Source: Chloroflexota bacterium
GTDB taxonomy: Bacteria; Chloroflexota; Limnocylindria; QHBO01
Reading direction: 5' to 3'
DNA: 12,094 nt
Assembly: GCA_019348395.1 (NCBI GenBank)
Contig: JAHWJN010000025.1
Span: 1-12,094, forward strand
Both the position numbers and the translations under genes were made by a program. The notes under the pieces were generated by a model, which was not told the origin of the DNA, did not search any database, and saw only the letters and a list, made by a program, of their open reading frames with translations. This document shows, one piece after another, positions 1 to 5,704 of this stretch (position 1 is the stretch's first letter; every line of letters begins with the position of its first letter).

Positions 1-165
1 GTCGCGAGCAACGAAAACAGGGAGAAGCCCTCCCGCATCTGACGGATACCGCCGGTCGCCTGACCCACGACCAGGCGCATTACGTTCGCTGACTAACGTC
101 CAAGCCAAGACTTGCGGCTCAACGTCGGGGCGCTCGCCAGCGCCGGCGGTTCTCCGCTCGACGAT
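1..165. other. Left edge, no supported gene
   Basis: This edge lies downstream of the LacI-type gene. Two partial reading frames touch it. A plus-strand frame is open from the window edge to a TGA at 90-92 and could be the last 29 codons of a protein. A minus-strand frame starts with ATG at 80 and runs off the left edge with 27 sensible codons (beginning MRLVVGQATGG). Neither matches a family I recognise and the minus one has no ribosome binding site, so neither is called. I see no terminator or repeat here. Confidence 0.35.
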
Positions 166-1215
166 CTAGTGGCGTGTGCTGCCTCTGCGAATAATTGACC
201 AGGACGCCGCCTGGGAGCTCGGTTTCTGCCCGAGGGCTACCCGCGCGCAGGCCGCGCCCTGATCACGCAGCGATTGCGCGACGGTCGTCAGCCCCAGCTC
301 TGCCGCGACCGGCCCGTCATCCCACCCGGTCACTGCCAGATCGTCGGGGATGACCCGACCCACGGCGCGGGCGGCACGCATGACTCCCGCGGCCACCTGG
401 TCGCTCATAGCGGCGATCGCGTCCGGCGGCTCGGCGGAAGTCAATAGGGTTGCCGCGGCTGACTCGGCCTCGGCCGCGTCATTGCGTGCGCATACCGCGA
501 TAACCACCTCGCCCCACGCGATGCCGGTGTCCTCAGTTGCCTGCCGATAACCCTCCAGCCGCTCGCGCGTCACTGGAAAGCGGACCGCCGTGGTATCCAC
601 GCCGCGCGTGATGCCGCTGACCCGATTTCGGTCAAGGGGAAAGCTCACCACCGCGGGGCGTTTGGCGCCCGCGAACGCAACGGCACCCACTGCGCGTGCC
701 GCCGCGCGATTGTCAATGCTCACGAGTCCCAGACCATGCACCGCAGGCCCGCCGTGCACGATCGCGGGACGCTTGATCGCCTGTACGGCCGCGATGATCG
801 GATCATCGTCGGACGTGGTCCAGACGACGAACCCGTCGACGGCGGCGTCCCTGATCCGGAGAATGTCATCGGCAGCGCCCGTGATCGGCAATATCGTCAT
901 GCCATAGCCACGATCAGCGCAGATATCAGCGATTCCCGCCAGGAAGGACACGGCCTGCGGATCGTCGAAGGCGTAGGTCAGACGCTCACCCATCACGACA
1001 CCGAGCGTGCCGGTACTGCCGCGCCGCAGCGACCGGGCGCTCGGGTGAGGTCCGGCGTACCCCAACTGGGCCGCCGCGGCGAGCACCTTCGACCGGGCCT
1101 CGTCTGATACGCGCCTCGGCCGATTGTACGTGTACGAGGCGGTCATGACCGATACGCCAGCCAGCTCGGCCACCTGCGCGAGGGTGACTCGCTTCGAGCC
1201 GACAGGTCTTTCCAT
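166..1215 (-). CDS. LacI-family transcriptional regulator
   Basis: A 349-aa DNA-binding repressor of the LacI/GalR family, the usual full length. Residues 11-31 form the helix-turn-helix (VTLAQVAELAGVS, then N31). Residues 56-64 form the hinge helix with A60 and L63, the leucine that in this family inserts into a central CpG of the operator. Residues from about 70 form a periplasmic-binding-protein-like sensor domain ending in the typical C-terminal RRGST. The ATG at 1215 has a strong GGAGG five bases upstream. The gene diverges from an MFS permease across 35 bp that contain an 18-bp palindrome, so it probably represses that permease and itself. The effector is unknown; sugars or nucleosides are typical for the family. 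Family assignment is firm, the regulon is inference. Confidence 0.95.
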   Translation of the reverse strand: MERPVGSKRVTLAQVAELAGVSVMTASYTYNRPRRVSDEARSKVLAAAAQLGYAGPHPSARSLRRGSTGTLGVVMGERLTYAFDDPQAVSFLAGIADICADRGYGMTILPITGAADDILRIRDAAVDGFVVWTTSDDDPIIAAVQAIKRPAIVHGGPAVHGLGLVSIDNRAAARAVGAVAFAGAKRPAVVSFPLDRNRVSGITRGVDTTAVRFPVTRERLEGYRQATEDTGIAWGEVVIAVCARNDAAEAESAAATLLTSAEPPDAIAAMSDQVAAGVMRAARAVGRVIPDDLAVTGWDDGPVAAELGLTTVAQSLRDQGAACARVALGQKPSSQAASWSIIRRGSTRH

Positions 1216-1232
1216 GGCCTCCTCCAGCCTAG

Positions 1233-1250
1233 GTGTGTATCGTTACACAC
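1233..1250. promoter_or_regulatory. LacI-type operator palindrome
   Basis: GTGTGTATCGTTACACAC is an inverted repeat with one mismatched pair and a central CpG. LacI-family operators are even palindromes with a central CG, and the inner TGTATCGTTACA differs by one base from a perfect TGTAACGTTACA. It lies between the divergent repressor and permease genes and ends directly at the permease ATG, so a bound repressor would block permease transcription and probably its own promoter. Identity of the binding protein is inferred from position and symmetry. Confidence 0.75.
1238..1243 (+). promoter_or_regulatory. Candidate -10 element of permease gene
   Basis: TATCGT fits TAnnnT and ends seven bases before the ATG at 1251, which would make the permease mRNA leaderless. 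It lies inside the operator palindrome, so repressor and RNA polymerase would compete. No clear -35 hexamer is visible and the start codon has no Shine-Dalgarno sequence. Confidence 0.4.
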
Positions 1251-2495
1251 ATGACGGAGACGGGGAGCAGCTCGCCGCGCCACATGATCGCTTCGGCCTT
1301 CGTGGCATTTGCTGCCTTCGGCTCCTTCTGGGGGGTATGGGGCGCCTCCGTGCCGCGGGTGCAGCAGCAGGCCGGCATCACCGACGGCGAGCTCGGCTTG
1401 GCGCTGCTTTTCGTGGGTGCCGGCGCTCTTCCGGCGATGCTGCTGGCCGGCAGAGCACTCGATCGATGGGGTCTGAGGGTCGCGGCGCTGGTGATCGCTG
1501 CCCTCGGTGCGACGGGTGTCGGGTTGGCGCTGAGCGCGGTGAACCTCGCGAGCCTGCCCATCGGCCTTGCGGTCGTCGGCGCTGCGAGTGGAGCGGCCGA
1601 CGTGGCCATCAACGCGGTGGCCGGCCGGGCCGAGAAGGTCACTGGCCGGCCGGTCATCAGCTGGGCGCATGGCATCTTCTCCAGCCTGGTCGTCATCGGC
1701 AGCCTGACCACCGGGCTGGCGGCGGCCGCATCGCTGCCGCTCGCTGTGCCGTTCATGGGCGTAGCCGTGCTCTCGGTGGTGGCCGGCGTCTCCATGCTCA
1801 AGGCGCTGCCTGCCGGCGTCGCCGTTCAGGGGCACGACGGCATCGGGGCAACGGTTTCATCTCCGCGCGCCCGGTCGCGGATCGTCCCGCTCGTACTCAT
1901 CGGGTTGCTGGGTGCGCTTGCGTTCGCCAGCGAGAACGCGCACCAGAGTTGGAGCGCCGTCTTCGCCCACAATCAGCTTGATTCAGGCATGGGGCTGAGC
2001 GCCGTGGCACCCGCCGTGTTTGCCGGAACCGTGGCGATTACGCGGTTCGCCACCAGCGGCCTCCAGGCCACGCACGCGCACGTCGTTCTTCTCGCCGGCG
2101 CATTGGCGGCCGCGGCCGGCGCGGCACTCATCGCCGCCGCAGGCACACTGGTCATGGCCGCGCTGGGTCTGGCGGTGGCCGCGGCCGGGACCGCCGTGCT
2201 GTTCCCGACCCTCGTGGGCATCGTTTCGCGGAACGTCGACGAGCAGCACCGGGGCCGCGCGACGTCGGTCGTGACGAGCGTGTCCTACCTCGGGTTCCTC
2301 CTCGGCCCGGTCTACGTCGGCCTGTGGGCTGACGTTGTCGGACTGCGGGGAGCCATGCTCGCGGTCGCGGCGCTCGGGATCGGCCTGCTCGTGCTGACAC
2401 CAGCGTTGCTACGCTTCAGCGGCTTTGGCGAGCCCGATCGCCACGGTGAGGCGGTGCCCGCGGGAAGTGACGGTCGTCACCGCGCACGAATGTGA
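1251..2495 (+). CDS. MFS transporter, YbjJ-like
   Basis: A 414-aa major facilitator superfamily permease of the inner membrane, with hydrophobic segments along the whole length consistent with 12 helices. The N-terminal half carries the family pattern FWGVWGASVP near residue 25, a gated loop AGRALDRWG after helix 2, and DVAINAVAGRAEKVTGRP followed by WAHGIFSS. The last two resemble the DxaiN...GRPxxxxxHGxFS pattern of the YbjJ/fucose-permease-like branch. A GTG at 1233 is in frame, but it would place the operator inside the coding region, so the ATG at 1251 is preferred despite lacking a Shine-Dalgarno. It is probably controlled by the divergent LacI-type repressor. Substrate is unknown; export or uptake of a small sugar or drug are both possible. 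Confidence 0.88.
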   Translation: MTETGSSSPRHMIASAFVAFAAFGSFWGVWGASVPRVQQQAGITDGELGLALLFVGAGALPAMLLAGRALDRWGLRVAALVIAALGATGVGLALSAVNLASLPIGLAVVGAASGAADVAINAVAGRAEKVTGRPVISWAHGIFSSLVVIGSLTTGLAAAASLPLAVPFMGVAVLSVVAGVSMLKALPAGVAVQGHDGIGATVSSPRARSRIVPLVLIGLLGALAFASENAHQSWSAVFAHNQLDSGMGLSAVAPAVFAGTVAITRFATSGLQATHAHVVLLAGALAAAAGAALIAAAGTLVMAALGLAVAAAGTAVLFPTLVGIVSRNVDEQHRGRATSVVTSVSYLGFLLGPVYVGLWADVVGLRGAMLAVAALGIGLLVLTPALLRFSGFGEPDRHGEAVPAGSDGRHRARM

Positions 2496-2589
2496 CGGAC
2501 GTGTCATGCCGGCACCTCGTTGGCAACCCGCATCTTCCCGTGGGTGACCCGCCGCGCTGTCAAGCGGCCAGCCTGAAATCGCCGCCAGT

Positions 2590-2622
2590 CACCTGATTGA
2601 CGCCAGCCGGCATCAACAGGTG
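2590..2622. terminator. Strong hairpin between convergent genes
   Basis: CACCTG-a-TTGA at 2590-2600 pairs with TCAA-CAGGTG at 2613-2622, one A being bulged, and an inner GCC-agcc-GGC (2602-2611) continues the stem to 13 pairs. It sits in the 117-bp gap between the permease (plus) and the SRPBCC remnant (minus) and covers the latter's stop codon. Neither strand has a T-tract after it, so it may be a T-less bidirectional terminator or an mRNA 3'-end stabiliser. Confidence 0.45.
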
Positions 2623-2999
2623 CGATCGGCGCCGTAAACGGACCCACGTGCGACGGCGGCGAGCATCATCCGACGAACTATGCCGCTGAACGGGCCGACC
2701 ACCGACCAGTAGCGGCCAAAGCGCCGCCGCGCGTGCGCGTCGGTGGCCGCCACCCGTGTCTCGGTCACCAGCAGCGTGGCGGATCCATCGCGCACCGGCG
2801 CCAGGACGAAGCTCCAGGTGATCCGCACGTACCCCGGCTCATCGAAGGCGTCGAAGTGAGCCGCATCGGTGGGACGCAGGCCGCCGTCGAGCCGCCAGGG
2901 AGGCGCGACGAGGCCGAGCACAATGCGCGTCGTCGTGCGCCGCTCGAGCATGGCGAAGCCGAGCTCACTGAGCCGATCCAGCGTGAGGCCGCGGCTCGC
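2613..2999 (-). pseudogene. SRPBCC-family protein, 5'-truncated remnant
   Basis: The reading frame encodes the C-terminal part of an SRPBCC/polyketide-cyclase-like lipid or small-ligand binding protein. Family-like segments run from GLTLDRLSELGFAMLERR through IVLGLVAPPWRLDGGLR, FDEPGYVRITWSFVL and TETRVAATD to RRRFGRYWSVVGPFSGIVRR. Members I know are around 200 aa; about 128 aa survive here and the first 70-80 aa are missing. Similarity stops near 2999, where the plus strand becomes a kinase. An in-frame ATG at 2951 (112 aa) exists but lies inside the conserved region, so it is probably not the original start. No ribosome binding site is visible. Most likely a decayed gene; an assembly join would look the same. 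Confidence 0.7.
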
Positions 3000-3499
3000 G
3001 CCAGCTGGCGGCGACGCTCCACTACCTACACGCCGAGGGATTCGTGCACCTCGACGTCAAGCCGAGCAACGTCATCATGGGTCCGACGCCGCGGCTGGTC
3101 GACCTATCGGTCGCGCGGCGGATTGACCGCGCGCACCTCATCAACGGCTTCGTCGGTACCGACGCCTACATGTCGCCCGAGCAGGCCGACCCGGAGCGGT
3201 GGTCGACGGTGGGACCCCAGGCGGACGTGTGGGGCTTGGGTGCCACGCTGTACGCCGCGCTCGCCAAGCGGCCGCCCTTCCCGAAAGGGCGGCGCGACGC
3301 CATCGGCACCGAACGCTTCCCGCAGCTTGTCCGGCGTCCAGTGCAGTTGGATCCGATCCGGCACTCGCCTGGCCTATCGGAGTTGATCATGGCGTGCCTC
3401 GCCGACGATCCGGCCATGCGGCCGTCCGCCGCCGCGCTGTTCGACCGCTTTGACGAGCTGGCCGCACGAGCTGGCGTCGGCAAGGTTCGCTTTCGCTGA
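2987..3499 (+). pseudogene. Ser/Thr protein kinase, N-lobe missing
   Basis: The frame opens after a TGA at 2984-2986 and encodes only the C-lobe of a bacterial Hanks-type kinase. In order it shows RQLAATLHYLH, the catalytic loop HLDVKPSN (3047-3070, with D and N present), DLS in place of DFG, GTDAYMSPEQ as the activation-segment end, DVWGLGATLYA, and the conserved Arg of subdomain XI in AMRPS. The ATP-binding N-lobe with its glycine-rich loop and lysine, roughly 110 aa, is absent, so the product could not phosphorylate. A GTG at 3044 could start a 151-aa product, but this valine lies inside the motif block. No membrane or sensor domain follows. It abuts the SRPBCC remnant head to head. Confidence 0.8.
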
Positions 3500-3795
3500 G
3501 GCGAGAGACTCGAGCGCCCTCATGCCGTTCCGCGCGGGCGCCAAAGCTAAGCGTGCAGCAGAAGAGCATGCGCGATTGCGTCCGGGACCACGACGCCGCG
3601 AGGTCGCATCGCGAAGAAACCTGAGGCGTCAGTCATATACTTGGTAACGGCCGGGTCGAATCCTCTCGCCCCGACCATCACGACGAGCAGCGCGTTGGTC
3701 GCTGGCATCAACGTGCGGCATCGAAGTGACCTGTAACGGTCGATCTGGTGCCGCACCAGGGACCCCACTGCAGGGCGTCCTGGGAAGTTCCCCGG
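3500..3795. other. Gene-free spacer with a tRNA-like remnant
   Basis: No reading frame here resembles a protein family in either direction. The only structure I see is the tRNA-3'-end-like segment listed separately. A minus-strand frame at 3547-3831 is open, but its middle (VGARGFDPAV) is just the antisense translation of that segment. The spacer lies between a truncated kinase and a truncated Crp/Fnr-like gene. Confidence 0.5.
3651..3677 (+). other. tRNA 3'-end-like remnant, possible att scar
   Basis: The segment contains GTCGAATCC, close to the T-loop consensus TTCGAATCC, followed by CTCT and then CGCCCCGACCA, which reads as a seven-base acceptor strand, discriminator A and encoded CCA. 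The matching 5' T-stem (expected near AGAGG) and a GC-rich 5' acceptor strand about 70 bases upstream are missing, and no anticodon arm folds. It is therefore not a working tRNA. Such 3' halves are typical of attachment sites left by tRNA-targeting integrative elements; that origin is inference. Confidence 0.35.
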
Positions 3796-4179
3796 ATGCT
3801 CAACCGCAACCGACTGCTCGCGCCCGTCCACGCCAACGAGCTGGCCCGCTTCGCCGACCTCTTTCAGCTGCGGGATTTCGAGGCCGGAGAGGTCGTCTCA
3901 GAGCCGGGGGAGACGGTCGTCGAGATCATCTTCCCGATCGATTCGCTCTTCTCCGTTGTCGCGGAAACCCGCGATGGCGACCAGGTCGAGGCCGGCACCG
4001 TTGGGTACGACGGCGTGGTCGGCAGGGGCAGAGCCGAGGATCTACTGCTCAGCCTGCAGATGGACGTGCTCGCCAACGGCGCCGATCCGGAGTTGCTTCA
4101 CCAGGTCACCGAGGCTCGCAGGACGGTCCGAGCCGAAGCGTCGCCGTCGGCCCGGCAGAGATCCGGTACGGGACACTGA
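3796..4179 (+). CDS. Crp/Fnr-like protein, truncated, no HTH
   Basis: A 127-aa product whose first 76 residues match the cyclic-nucleotide-binding beta-roll of Crp/Fnr regulators: NRLLAPVHANELARF, then FEAGEVVSEPGE, IIFPIDSLFSVVAE and VEAGTVGYDGVVG. In typical members a further 40 aa of roll, a dimerisation helix and a C-terminal winged helix follow, to about 230 aa. Here the sequence after residue 76 no longer matches, and there is no DNA-binding domain in any frame before the next gene. The ATG at 3796 is chosen because GGGAAG lies eight bases upstream; a GTG at 3748 would add 16 unmatched residues. The gene is probably a degraded regulator in a decayed stretch, though a stand-alone sensor domain cannot be excluded. 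Confidence 0.6.
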   Translation: MLNRNRLLAPVHANELARFADLFQLRDFEAGEVVSEPGETVVEIIFPIDSLFSVVAETRDGDQVEAGTVGYDGVVGRGRAEDLLLSLQMDVLANGADPELLHQVTEARRTVRAEASPSARQRSGTGH

Positions 4180-4241
4180 TGGCCACGGCTGCACCGCCCG
4201 GCCGGCCACGGCACCCGTCGCGAGCCCACGATGACCGCTGC

Positions 4242-4247
4242 TACGAT
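4242..4247 (+). promoter_or_regulatory. Candidate -10 element of 88-aa gene
   Basis: TACGAT fits TAnnnT and lies 29 bases before the ATG at 4277, giving a short leader of about 20-25 bases that includes the ribosome binding site. No good -35 hexamer is visible. Confidence 0.35.
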
Positions 4248-4276
4248 GTTGCGAAAGCGACCGTCCGAGGACCTTC

Positions 4277-4543
4277 ATGACCTCCGAAGCTCGCGCAGCC
4301 CTTGATCGTGCCGTCGCCATCGAGCTCGCGTCCGGCGCTGAGCTGGAATCCCAGGCGGGAACGAATGCCGTGCTCCTCAAGGGGAAGAAGGTCAATCACG
4401 TCCTGCACGCCATCCTGTCTCTGATCACTGCCGGCTTCTGGCTGATCGTGTGGCTCTTGTTGGTGCTCACCAACAGGCGGAAGCGGATCGTCCTTTCAGT
4501 GAACGAGCGCGGCGAGGTTGAACGCCACATCACGACGGTGTAG
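4277..4543 (+). CDS. Small membrane protein of unknown function
   Basis: An 88-aa protein with a polar N-terminal 45 residues, a single long hydrophobic segment at about 46-64 (ILSLITAGFWLIVWLLLVL), and a basic patch NRRKR directly after it, which predicts a cytoplasmic C-terminus by the positive-inside rule. The pattern VNHVLHAILSLITAGFWLIVW followed by a short VSVNERGEVE tail is one I associate with small uncharacterised proteins of high-GC bacteria, usually with this helix plus a two-strand end. Start is supported by CGAGGA six bases before the ATG. It converges on the ACT gene with a 13-bp gap. Function unknown; no catalytic residues are visible. Confidence 0.75.
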   Translation: MTSEARAALDRAVAIELASGAELESQAGTNAVLLKGKKVNHVLHAILSLITAGFWLIVWLLLVLTNRRKRIVLSVNERGEVERHITTV

Positions 4544-4556
4544 GCGGGCTGGCTGG

Positions 4557-4934
4557 TCAGCCTCCAGTGGCCCGGCGCAGGCCGGCCAGGTCGGTCCCGC
4601 TGAGCACGATGGTGCCGTCCGGGCCCATGTACATCAGGTCAACGTTGACGTTCGCGTTGGCGATGGTTCTCAGCGCCCCGCCCAGCGCTCCGGGCTCGTT
4701 TGCGAGGCTGCCGAGGACCACGACCTCGCGGTCGTCGCGGACCTCGAGCCCCGCCTCCTCCAGCGCGCGGCGGGCACCATCGGCATCGTCGACGAGGACG
4801 TGGAGGATGCCATCACCGCCGACGGCGAATCCGCACGCTCCCTCGATGTTGACCCCCGCCCGTCCCAGGGCCTGCGCGGCATCCGCCAGCGTGCCCGGGC
4901 GGTGGCGGAGGAAGACGGTCAGATCTCGTGGCAT
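4557..4934 (-). CDS. Tandem ACT-domain protein
   Basis: A 125-aa protein made almost entirely of two ACT domains. The first covers about residues 3-62 (DLTVFLRHRPGTLADAAQAL, then GVNIEG), the second about 67-122 (VVVLGSLANEPGALGGALRTI, then NVNVDLMY). Each shows the beta-strand, RPG or EPG loop and helix order of ligand-binding ACT modules, which bind amino acids and control metabolic enzymes. There is no attached catalytic domain, so it may be a free regulatory subunit or sensor; the ligand cannot be read from sequence. The ATG at 4934 is chosen because GAGGAG lies nine bases upstream; in-frame extensions up to 5033 add unrelated residues. It is monocistronic, separated from the upstream lipoprotein by hairpins. 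Confidence 0.85.
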   Translation of the reverse strand: MPRDLTVFLRHRPGTLADAAQALGRAGVNIEGACGFAVGGDGILHVLVDDADGARRALEEAGLEVRDDREVVVLGSLANEPGALGGALRTIANANVNVDLMYMGPDGTIVLSGTDLAGLRRATGG

Positions 4935-5037
4935 GCCCGTGGTCTCCTCGAGCGACATGTGGACTGCTCGGGACACGCCAGAGGATGCTCCGATGCGGTG
5001 CCCGAGGCAAGGTCCTCGTGCCGCCACGGACAAAGGG

Positions 5038-5071
5038 GACGCCCCTCCCCGCTGAAGCGAGAAGGGGCGTC
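5038..5071 (-). terminator. Terminator hairpin after lipoprotein gene
   Basis: GACGCCCCT at 5038-5046 pairs perfectly with AGGGGCGTC at 5063-5071 (nine pairs), with a smaller CGCT/AGCG helix in the loop. Read on the minus strand it follows the lipoprotein stop by about 17 bases and is followed by CCCTTTGTCC, a weak T-tract. It would separate that gene from the ACT gene. Confidence 0.6.
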
Positions 5072-5083
5072 GCGCAGATACCA

Positions 5084-5100
5084 GGGGCTCAGCGAGCCCC
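5084..5100 (-). terminator. Second hairpin over lipoprotein stop codon
   Basis: GGGGCTC-agc-GAGCCCC is a perfect seven-pair hairpin with a three-base loop. The lipoprotein stop codon (5089-5091) lies within it. Alone it lacks a T-tract; together with the hairpin at 5038-5071 it makes a tandem structure at the 3' end of the transcript. Confidence 0.5.
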
Positions 5101-5256
5101 CTCCTCAGAGGTGTCGTCGCCCCCGCCGTCGGTCATGACGGGCATCGTGCCGGGGCTCATCAGGTCCTCGTTCGTCTCACCGCCGTCCTGGCATCCGGCC
5201 ATCGCGAGCGCGAGCACGAGGACGGCGGTCACGCCCCCGGCCTTCCATCGGTCCAT
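5089..5256 (-). CDS. Small secreted lipoprotein
   Basis: A 55-aa precursor. Residues 1-21 are a signal peptide (MDRWK, then GGVTAVLVLALAMAG) ending in the lipobox AMAG-C with Cys22 as the predicted lipid-anchored residue. The mature part would be only 34 aa, rich in Asp, Glu, Gly and Met, without a recognisable fold, so it is likely a flexible surface peptide. The ATG at 5256 is chosen over an ATG at 5289 because AGGAGG lies nine bases before it and residues before the MDRWK start would spoil the signal peptide. It is transcribed alone, between the cold-shock terminator and its own hairpins. Function is unknown. Confidence 0.75.
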   Translation of the reverse strand: MDRWKAGGVTAVLVLALAMAGCQDGGETNEDLMSPGTMPVMTDGGGDDTSEEGAR

Positions 5257-5380
5257 GGTGGTGAACCTCCTGTTCAGCATGCGATTCACGCTCGGGCGCC
5301 GTCACAGCCGCACGTGGCGTGCCGGAAGACACCGCGGGGCGTGCACGAGAGCCATCACCCGTCCACGACCGGCGGGCATC

Positions 5381-5418
5381 AAAAAGGCCGGCGTCGCTCA
5401 TCGGAGCGATCACCGGCC
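5381..5418 (-). terminator. Intrinsic terminator of cold-shock gene
   Basis: Read on the minus strand, GGCCGG (5418-5413), an inner TCGCTC/GAGCGA stem (5409-5404 with 5399-5394) and the closing CCGGCC (5391-5386) are followed by TTTTT (5385-5381). It begins 14 bases after the cold-shock stop codon. This is the clearest Rho-independent terminator in the window. Confidence 0.88.
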
Positions 5419-5432
5419 CGGTACGACGGCCG

Positions 5433-5642
5433 CTACTCGGCGGCAGCTCGCACGTTCGCGGCCCGCGGACCGCGCGGGTTGGACTCGATGTCGAAGGTCA
5501 CCGGCTCGCCTCCGACGAGGCGATCGAAGTCGATCGACTCGGACAGACCGTCGCGATGGAAGAAGTAATCCTTCCCATCCTCGCCGGTGATGAAGCCGAA
5601 GCCGCGATCGGCGACGACCTTCTTGATGGTGCCATTGGCCAT
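5433..5642 (-). CDS. Cold-shock protein, CspA family
   Basis: A 69-aa single cold-shock domain that binds single-stranded RNA and DNA and melts mRNA secondary structure in the cytoplasm. RNP1 is visible as RGFGFI (residues 13-18) and RNP2 as YFFHRDGL (26-33), with the usual N-terminal GTIKKV. The domain ends with a short PRGPRAANVRAA tail, the normal position and length for the family. The ATG at 5642 is fixed by AGGAGG six bases upstream; longer in-frame extensions to 5771 run into the divergent guanine deaminase gene. It shares a 62-bp upstream gap with that gene; a minus-strand TACCCT at 5675-5670 could be its -10. A strong terminator closes it. Confidence 0.95.
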   Translation of the reverse strand: MANGTIKKVVADRGFGFITGEDGKDYFFHRDGLSESIDFDRLVGGEPVTFDIESNPRGPRAANVRAAAE

Positions 5643-5690
5643 GAGAGGCCTCCTAACGGTAGAACCACAAGGGTACTCCCTCTCGGCCTG

Positions 5691-5696
5691 TAGCAT
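5691..5696 (+). promoter_or_regulatory. Candidate -10 element of guanine deaminase gene
   Basis: TAGCAT ends eight bases before the ATG at 5705 and there is no Shine-Dalgarno between them, so the mRNA would be leaderless or nearly so. No clear -35 hexamer is visible in the 62-bp divergent gap. Confidence 0.45.
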
Positions 5697-5704
5697 GCGG
5701 CGCG

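Noticed and set aside
124..132. Nine-base inverted match to the tRNA-like acceptor sequence (CGCCCCGAC on the minus strand)
   Set aside because: Nine GC-rich bases are expected by chance in this window; flanking bases do not match, so it is not a second att site.
2467..2480. Small palindrome GTGAC-ggtc-GTCAC at the end of the permease gene
   Set aside because: Only five pairs, inside the coding region and without a T-tract; too weak to call a terminator or operator.
3606..3677. Complete tRNA gene
   Set aside because: Only the 3' part looks like a tRNA. The T-stem 5' strand does not pair, no anticodon arm forms and no matching acceptor strand lies upstream.
3547..3831. Minus-strand 94-codon frame with VGARGFDPAV
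   Set aside because: That peptide is what antisense translation of a tRNA T-arm gives, a well-known source of false proteins; the rest matches nothing.
4547..4562. Hairpin GGCTG-gctggt-CAGCC between the 88-aa and ACT genes
   Set aside because: Five pairs with no T-run and formed partly by a GGCT repeat; possible but not strong enough to list as a terminator.
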